Assembly (NCBI GenBank): GCA_003694235.1
Contig: RFKO01000083.1
Coordinates: 1-9,943, forward strand
Length of the DNA: 9,943 nt
From: Anaerolineae bacterium
GTDB lineage: Bacteria; Chloroflexota; Anaerolineae; Anaerolineales; UBA11858
Direction: 5' to 3'
Shown here: positions 8,101 to 9,943 of the stretch, piece after piece
How positions within the stretch are numbered: position 1 is the stretch's first letter
Layout: each line of letters begins with the position of its first letter
Notes under the pieces: generated by a model
Database searches by the model: none
What the model saw: only the letters and a program-made list of their open reading frames with translations
Told to the model about the DNA's origin: nothing
Translations under genes and position numbers: made by a program

Positions 8101-8501
8101 AAATCCTCCAGAGAAGCGTGCGCTTCGGTTTTTTGTTCGAAGATTTCCACATCCAGCCGGATGGGGATTTGCGGGTTGAATTGTACGGTTGTCGAGGTGA
8201 TTTCCAGGGGAGCGAGGGGGGCAGTGGCTTCTGCCAGCGCGGTTTTGGCGTGGAAGAGATACTGTCGCAAATTGCGGCGGGCTGCCTGCTCCGGGCTGTC
8301 AGGCCAGAATACAAAGGCCAGGTGGCTTCGTTCGCTGGGATGGTCGCGATGCAGCAACAGATAGGCAATCAGGGCGCGCGTTTTCGGCGAGCCAAGGTGG
8401 ACAGGCCTGCCATCTGATCCATAGAGACGCAATGTTTCGAAGAGTTGGGCGTAGAGTGTGGCCATGAGATGAGCGTCCGAGGTTGCTGATGACTCTTCCA
8501 T
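5166..8501 (-). CDS. Large BTAD-domain transcriptional regulator with AAA ATPase and TPR-like repeats
   Basis: A cytosolic signal-integrating activator of about 1111 residues. Domains in order: an OmpR-type winged helix (about 16-100; LFETLRLYGSDGRPVHLGSP and SRRNLRQYL-like helix ARRNLRQYLFHAK), a BTAD helical domain (about 116-235; DLLEDLYEDWC, ERQGRIEEAISLL), an AAA/STAND ATPase with Walker A GEAGIGKT (298-305) and Walker B LHLILDDLHWAD (406-417), then a long helical region with TPR-like pairs (RALEIINETEHLALSLKDD, AQQALSDARQAADRW) to the C-terminus. No C-terminal LuxR helix-turn-helix is present, so DNA contact should be through the N-terminus. The start at 8501 has AGAGG 8 nt upstream. 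ATG at 8465 (MATLYAQLF) is a good alternative because the conserved domain begins there and a TATAAT overlaps the 8501 ATG. Target genes and inducer are unknown; the liv operon is the nearest downstream candidate. Confidence 0.9.
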   Translation of the reverse strand: MEESSATSDAHLMATLYAQLFETLRLYGSDGRPVHLGSPKTRALIAYLLLHRDHPSERSHLAFVFWPDSPEQAARRNLRQYLFHAKTALAEATAPLAPLEITSTTVQFNPQIPIRLDVEIFEQKTEAHASLEDLLEALELYSGDLLEDLYEDWCVETRQQLRSRWLSALDRSSQILERQGRIEEAISLLETWVRAEPYQERAHQRLIGLYLARGERPKALQLYRQFARRLADELNTQPAEETRRLIQPEETPAPSQKISPLPSSAAPVFIGRQKELQTLEQAFLHARQGRGHLVLISGEAGIGKTRLLQEYLRRHPDAPLLHSTCYELDGMIPFAPLRQALQNTSLVSHLLNTQPPPPWLPHLRTLLPQWGSATASLGNDSNAPPLRNLLIDLLLALAGNTSEHPLHLILDDLHWADTSTWELLAALARFAPSRPLLIIGLLRLEDFPNEHRPLLRTLQRSEITLTLDLPPLTPEETAALARHLHPKRATNSLFLQNLYRETEGNPFFVIETLRALDESGVHSLKTITPSVLPHSIQRVIEARLERLSATSREALGCAAAFGRSFTFPLLQEVLDIEQTELIACIEEWLQRGLIHESGRGYDFRHDKFRQVAYGSLSRARREYIHTRIAEVLERVIPPVDVTTLAHHYARSEKPLKALPFLIQAGEQALKLRSYHEARQFGQQAVNLLGQLPGPRKHSERIDVNLQLAQAYAFSGDLPRALEIINETEHLALSLKDDIRLGQIYRRAAQFFWLSGQTKAASDYARRTLRVAEEMQDDTLLGAALRMLGRVSIALAAFDDAIAYLLRYVNLSREDVTPPSSPPADLPIVLGYLGVAYARVGAWQRAFSTSQEGLRIANERSEHPQDVRRTFARMQLAMVQSAYHNWNECLQALAPLDLSPANTEITPPLFMALSLYGHALAQSGKPAQGIPYIRRAVTWAERTGYKVFHHMPRMLLAESLLKNGEIEAALQQAQQALSDARQAADRWTTGVLLRLLADIKVRLPKPPWKQIEDDLILSMHLLRQIRARPDLARTYLSLRRLYDRAGQIAWAVDCHFRATTIFEELGMNEELQLAQGQAGRERRGAVVIADLPLQGPNQPLSESIPSQGEKTD

Positions 8502-8508
8502 TATATCA
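8500..8508 (-). promoter_or_regulatory. Extended -10 promoter element overlapping the annotated regulator start
   Basis: The minus strand reads TGATATAAT, a perfect extended -10 (TGnTATAAT) whose last bases are the first two of the ATG at 8501. No good -35 is seen at 17 bp (GATTTT). If used, transcription would start near 8493 and the first available start codon would be the ATG at 8465. Confidence 0.35.
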
Positions 8509-8535
8509 GCCTCTGAGCGCCCAAAATCTACGAGT

Positions 8536-8568
8536 AAAAAAACGCCCCACATATCGTGGAGCGTTTTT
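8536..8568 (-). terminator. Intrinsic terminator of the tRNA operon
   Basis: On the minus strand AAAAACGCTCCAC (8568-8556), a 5-nt loop GATAT and GTGGGGCGTTTTT (8550-8538) form a 13-bp stem with one G-U pair, ending in a run of seven U (8542-8536). It begins 3 nt after the last base of tRNA-Cys. This is a strong rho-independent terminator and separates the tRNA operon from the BTAD regulator. Confidence 0.88.
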
Positions 8569-8571
8569 GAG

Positions 8572-8642
<71 letters not shown>

Positions 8643-8652
8643 AGAATAAAAA

Positions 8653-8718
8653 TGCTGATTGGCGGAAGATTGCCGATTGGTGCATCAATCCACAATCTTC
8701 AATCGTCAATCAGCAATC
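8653..8718 (-). repeat. Inverted heptanucleotide repeat array forming a long hairpin in the tRNA spacer
   Basis: On the plus strand three GATTGNN units (8657-8663, 8668-8674, 8675-8681) are followed by five contiguous NNCAATC units with an exact 7-bp period (8684-8690, 8691-8697, 8698-8704, 8705-8711, 8712-8718). The two halves are complementary: 8653-8661 pairs with 8707-8715 (9 bp), 8663-8664 with 8704-8705, 8665-8672 with 8693-8700 (8 bp), and 8675-8679 with 8686-8690 (5 bp). The result is a roughly 24-bp imperfect hairpin within the precursor RNA between tRNA-Gly and tRNA-Cys. Confidence 0.75.
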
Positions 8719-8721
8719 TTG

Positions 8722-8793
8722 AGCGGGCGACGGGATTCGAACCCGTGGCCTTCTCCTTGGCAAGGAGACGTTATACCACTTAACTACGCCCGC
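8722..8793 (-). tRNA. tRNA-Gly (anticodon GCC)
   Basis: A complete 72-nt cloverleaf: acceptor GCGGGCG with CGCCCGC, D arm GTTA/TAAC, anticodon arm TCTCC-TTGCCAA-GGAGA giving GCC, and T arm ACGGG-TTCGAAT-CCCGT. Discriminator is U, usual for bacterial glycine tRNAs. CCA is not encoded. The T arm is identical to that of the neighbouring tRNA-Cys. Confidence 0.96.
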
Positions 8794-8798
8794 ATAGA

Positions 8799-8820
8799 CG
8801 GCCTGAGATTAGGCCGAGAG
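8799..8820 (-). repeat. Short hairpin plus duplicated tRNA-Phe 3' acceptor sequence
   Basis: In the Phe-Gly spacer, CGGCCT (8799-8804) and AGGCCG (8811-8816) make a 6-bp hairpin with a 6-nt loop. Next to the tRNA, GCCGAGAG at 8813-8820 repeats the tRNA-Phe 3' end at 8822-8829, so on the minus strand CTCTCGGC appears twice in tandem. Confidence 0.55.
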
Positions 8821-8893
8821 TGCCGAGAGCCAGAATCGAACTGGCGACACCGCAATTTTCAGTCGCGTGCTCTACCAACTGAGCTATCTCGGC
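8821..8893 (-). tRNA. tRNA-Phe (anticodon GAA)
   Basis: A complete 73-nt cloverleaf: acceptor GCCGAGA with TCTCGGC, D arm GCTC/GAGC, anticodon arm CGCGA-CTGAAAA-TTGCG giving GAA (one G-U pair), variable loop GTGTC, and T arm GCCAG-TTCGATT-CTGGC. Discriminator is A, as expected for phenylalanine. CCA is not encoded. It is the first gene of the tRNA operon, about 26 nt from the predicted transcription start. Confidence 0.96.
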
Positions 8894-8896
8894 CTG

Positions 8897-8920
8897 CTGC
8901 GTTCTTCTGACCGAACGCAG
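8897..8920 (-). promoter_or_regulatory. Leader hairpin at the 5' end of the tRNA precursor
   Basis: CTGCGTTC (8897-8904) and GAACGCAG (8913-8920) are perfect inverted repeats with an 8-nt loop. The predicted transcription start falls at about 8919, so the primary transcript would open with this hairpin and end it 3 nt before tRNA-Phe. It may protect the triphosphate end or guide RNase P processing. Confidence 0.5.
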
Positions 8921-8925
8921 GCAAA

Positions 8926-8954
8926 ATTTTACTCGTCCCCCCTGGGATTGTCAA
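8926..8954 (-). promoter_or_regulatory. Sigma70-type promoter of the tRNA operon
   Basis: The minus strand has TTGACA (8954-8949), a 17-bp spacer and TAAAAT (8931-8926). This is a near-consensus promoter directed at tRNA-Phe, with a start predicted near 8919. The spacer contains six G at spacer positions 7-12. Confidence 0.85.
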
Positions 8955-8964
8955 GCGGAATGTG

Positions 8965-8993
8965 TTGACGTTCTATGGGGGGCGTGCTATTAT
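8965..8993 (+). promoter_or_regulatory. Sigma70-type promoter of the PIN-domain gene
   Basis: TTGACG (8965-8970), a 17-bp spacer and TATTAT (8988-8993) form a good promoter aimed rightward, with a start predicted near 9000. Its spacer also has six G at positions 7-12. It mirrors the tRNA promoter around position 8959.5. Confidence 0.8.
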
Positions 8994-9003
8994 CCAAACA
9001 TAG

Positions 9004-9140
9004 CGTATGGCTGTCCTGCTCACCCGCGGGATGGCGTCCCTCCTCGGGCGGCGACTATTTTATCATCTGCGTCATTGGTCTGTGGAGGACAGCGGGGGAG
9101 CGGCGGTGCAACGCAGCGGCATTTATCCTTTTATCATACG
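9004..9140 (+). promoter_or_regulatory. Structured 5' leader of the PIN-domain gene
   Basis: The roughly 150-nt leader contains two stems that could stack directly: CGTATG (9004-9009) with CATACG (9135-9140), and GCTGTCCT (9010-9017) with AGGACAGC (9086-9093). The first stem ends right next to the GGAG ribosome binding site at 9141-9144. No known riboswitch consensus was recognised. Confidence 0.35.
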
Positions 9141-9156
9141 GGAGTTATTCAGATGA
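9007..9156 (+). CDS. Candidate 49-residue leader ORF coupled to the PIN-domain gene
   Basis: An ATG at 9007, about 7 nt after the predicted transcription start, opens a frame reading MAVLLTRGMASLLGRRLFYH, continuing to ...YPFIIRELFR and stopping at TGA 9154-9156. That stop overlaps the next ATG as ATGA, the classic coupling arrangement. There is no Shine-Dalgarno sequence before it, so it would be translated nearly leaderless; a second ATG is at 9031. No family is recognised and no signal peptide is obvious. Against it: the length is short, and a GC-rich region can leave such a frame open by chance. It could be a regulatory leader peptide or nothing. Confidence 0.3.
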   Translation: MAVLLTRGMASLLGRRLFYHLRHWSVEDSGGAAVQRSGIYPFIIRELFR

Positions 9157-9943
9157 GTGCAGATTTTATCGCGCGCCTTGTGGGGATGATTGTCTTTGGC
9201 GTTGTGGGGGCCTATTTTGGCAGTTCTACCAGCGTGTTGTTGGGGCAGCCTCAGCTTGTTTACGCCGTCATATTGGGGCTGGTGGGGGTGCTGGCCGGCC
9301 TGGTGTTGACGCCGTATCTGACCACCCGACCGATGCGCGCCCTGCGCGCCTTGCTGGCGCGCCTGGATGTGCAGACGCTGGTGGCCGGTCTGATCGGTCT
9401 GATCGTCGGGCTGGTGATCGCCGCCCTGTTGGCTTTTCCGCTTTCCCTGCTGCCGCCTCCTTTTGGCGAGGTGCTACCTTTCCTGGGGGTGTTGTTGCTG
9501 GCCTATTTCGGCGTGGCGCTGTTCGTCATGCGCCAGAATGATATCTTTGCCTTTTTCCTCAACCGCCTGCCGCGGCGTAAAGTGGTGGAGGAGGAGCCCC
9601 CCTCCGCCGAGCGGCGCATTCTGGTGGATACCAGCGTGATCATTGACGGGCGCATCGCCGATATTGCCCGCACAGGCTTTCTCTCGGGGATATTGATCAT
9701 CCCTCGCTTTGTGCTCAACGAATTGCAGTACATAGCCGATTCGGCCGATGCGCTGCGCCGCCAGCGCGGACGCCGCGGCATGGAGGTGCTCTCCCGTTTG
9801 CAGGATGACCCGCTGGTGAGGGTGCAGATCAGTGATATTGACGTGGAAGGCACGCGCGAGGTGGATGACAAGCTGGTCATCCTGGCGCGGCAATTGAAGG
9901 CCCTGGTGCTGACCAACGATTACAACCTGAATCGCATCGCCGA
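9153..9943 (+). CDS. Membrane-anchored PIN-domain protein, YacL-like PIN/TRAM family (3' truncated by window)
   Basis: Reads MSADFIARLVGMIVFGVVGA onward for 263 complete codons and is still open at the edge. Four hydrophobic segments (about 8-28, 38-57, 74-95, 106-126) are followed by a basic linker and a PIN nuclease-fold domain. The acidic site is complete so far: D159 in ILVDTSVIIDGR, E190 in VLNELQ, D238/D239 in EVDDKLV and D256 in LTNDYN. This is the arrangement of Bacillus YacL and its many relatives, which usually end in a TRAM RNA-binding domain; that part is outside the window. PIN folds of this kind are putative metal-dependent RNases, but the target is not known. GGAG at 9141-9144 lies 8 nt before the ATG. 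It has its own promoter at 8965-8993. Confidence 0.92.
   Translation, partial: MSADFIARLVGMIVFGVVGAYFGSSTSVLLGQPQLVYAVILGLVGVLAGLVLTPYLTTRPMRALRALLARLDVQTLVAGLIGLIVGLVIAALLAFPLSLLPPPFGEVLPFLGVLLLAYFGVALFVMRQNDIFAFFLNRLPRRKVVEEEPPSAERRILVDTSVIIDGRIADIARTGFLSGILIIPRFVLNELQYIADSADALRRQRGRRGMEVLSRLQDDPLVRVQISDIDVEGTREVDDKLVILARQLKALVLTNDYNLNRIA

Noticed and set aside
8502..8552. A 17-residue N-terminal extension of the BTAD regulator starting at the ATG at 8552.
   Set aside because: That ATG lies in the loop of the tRNA operon terminator and the added residues do not belong to the winged-helix domain.
8684..8718. A possible CRISPR array from the regularly spaced CAATC units.
   Set aside because: The period is 7 bp with 5-bp cores; there are no spacers or cas genes.
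8975..9541. A 188-codon plus-strand frame overlapping the PIN-domain gene.
   Set aside because: It starts inside the promoter spacer and is out of frame with the well-supported PIN protein, which has a ribosome binding site and all acidic residues.

Overview
The window looks like a chromosomal segment of a moderately GC-rich bacterium, most plausibly a Chloroflexota (Anaerolineae-like) member. That is an inference from gene style: a very large BTAD/AAA/TPR regulator, a PIN protein with four N-terminal membrane helices, an acyl-CoA synthetase embedded in a branched-chain-type ABC cluster, and intergenic degenerate repeats. No rRNA or other phylogenetic marker is present to settle it.

Layout. 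Positions 1-4856 hold a minus-strand operon that reads livG (ATPase), a long-chain acyl-CoA synthetase, livH and livM (permeases), then the first 21 codons of a secreted protein that is probably the substrate-binding subunit and runs off the left edge. Gaps between the first four genes are only 4, 3 and 15 bp, so translation is probably coupled. The second ATPase (LivF) is not in view. Positions 4857-5165 are non-coding: a tandem operator-like repeat close to livG, then a mosaic of degenerate interspersed repeats, then a weak terminator of the upstream gene. Positions 5166-8501 encode one giant minus-strand transcriptional regulator (winged helix, BTAD, AAA ATPase, TPR-like repeats).

Positions 8536-8893 are a minus-strand tRNA operon, tRNA-Phe(GAA), tRNA-Gly(GCC), tRNA-Cys(GCA), closed by a strong intrinsic terminator. 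The Gly-Cys spacer is an unusual long hairpin made of heptanucleotide repeats. Positions 8926-8993 carry two back-to-back sigma70-type promoters, one for the tRNAs and one rightward, arranged in exact mirror symmetry with a G6 run at the same place in both spacers. The rightward promoter leads through a roughly 150-nt leader, which contains a possible 49-codon ORF overlapping the next start as ATGA, into a membrane-anchored PIN-domain protein (YacL-like) that is cut by the right edge.

Working together: the ABC permease, ATPase and acyl-CoA synthetase suggest import of an organic acid or amino-acid-like substrate and its capture as a CoA thioester. The regulator may or may not control that operon; only proximity and shared strand suggest it. 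No CRISPR array, insertion sequence, phage gene or defence system was seen. The least ordinary features are in the small non-coding regions: the tRNA spacer hairpin, the mirror promoter pair, the leader ORF and an orphan 14-15 nt perfect Shine-Dalgarno sequence.
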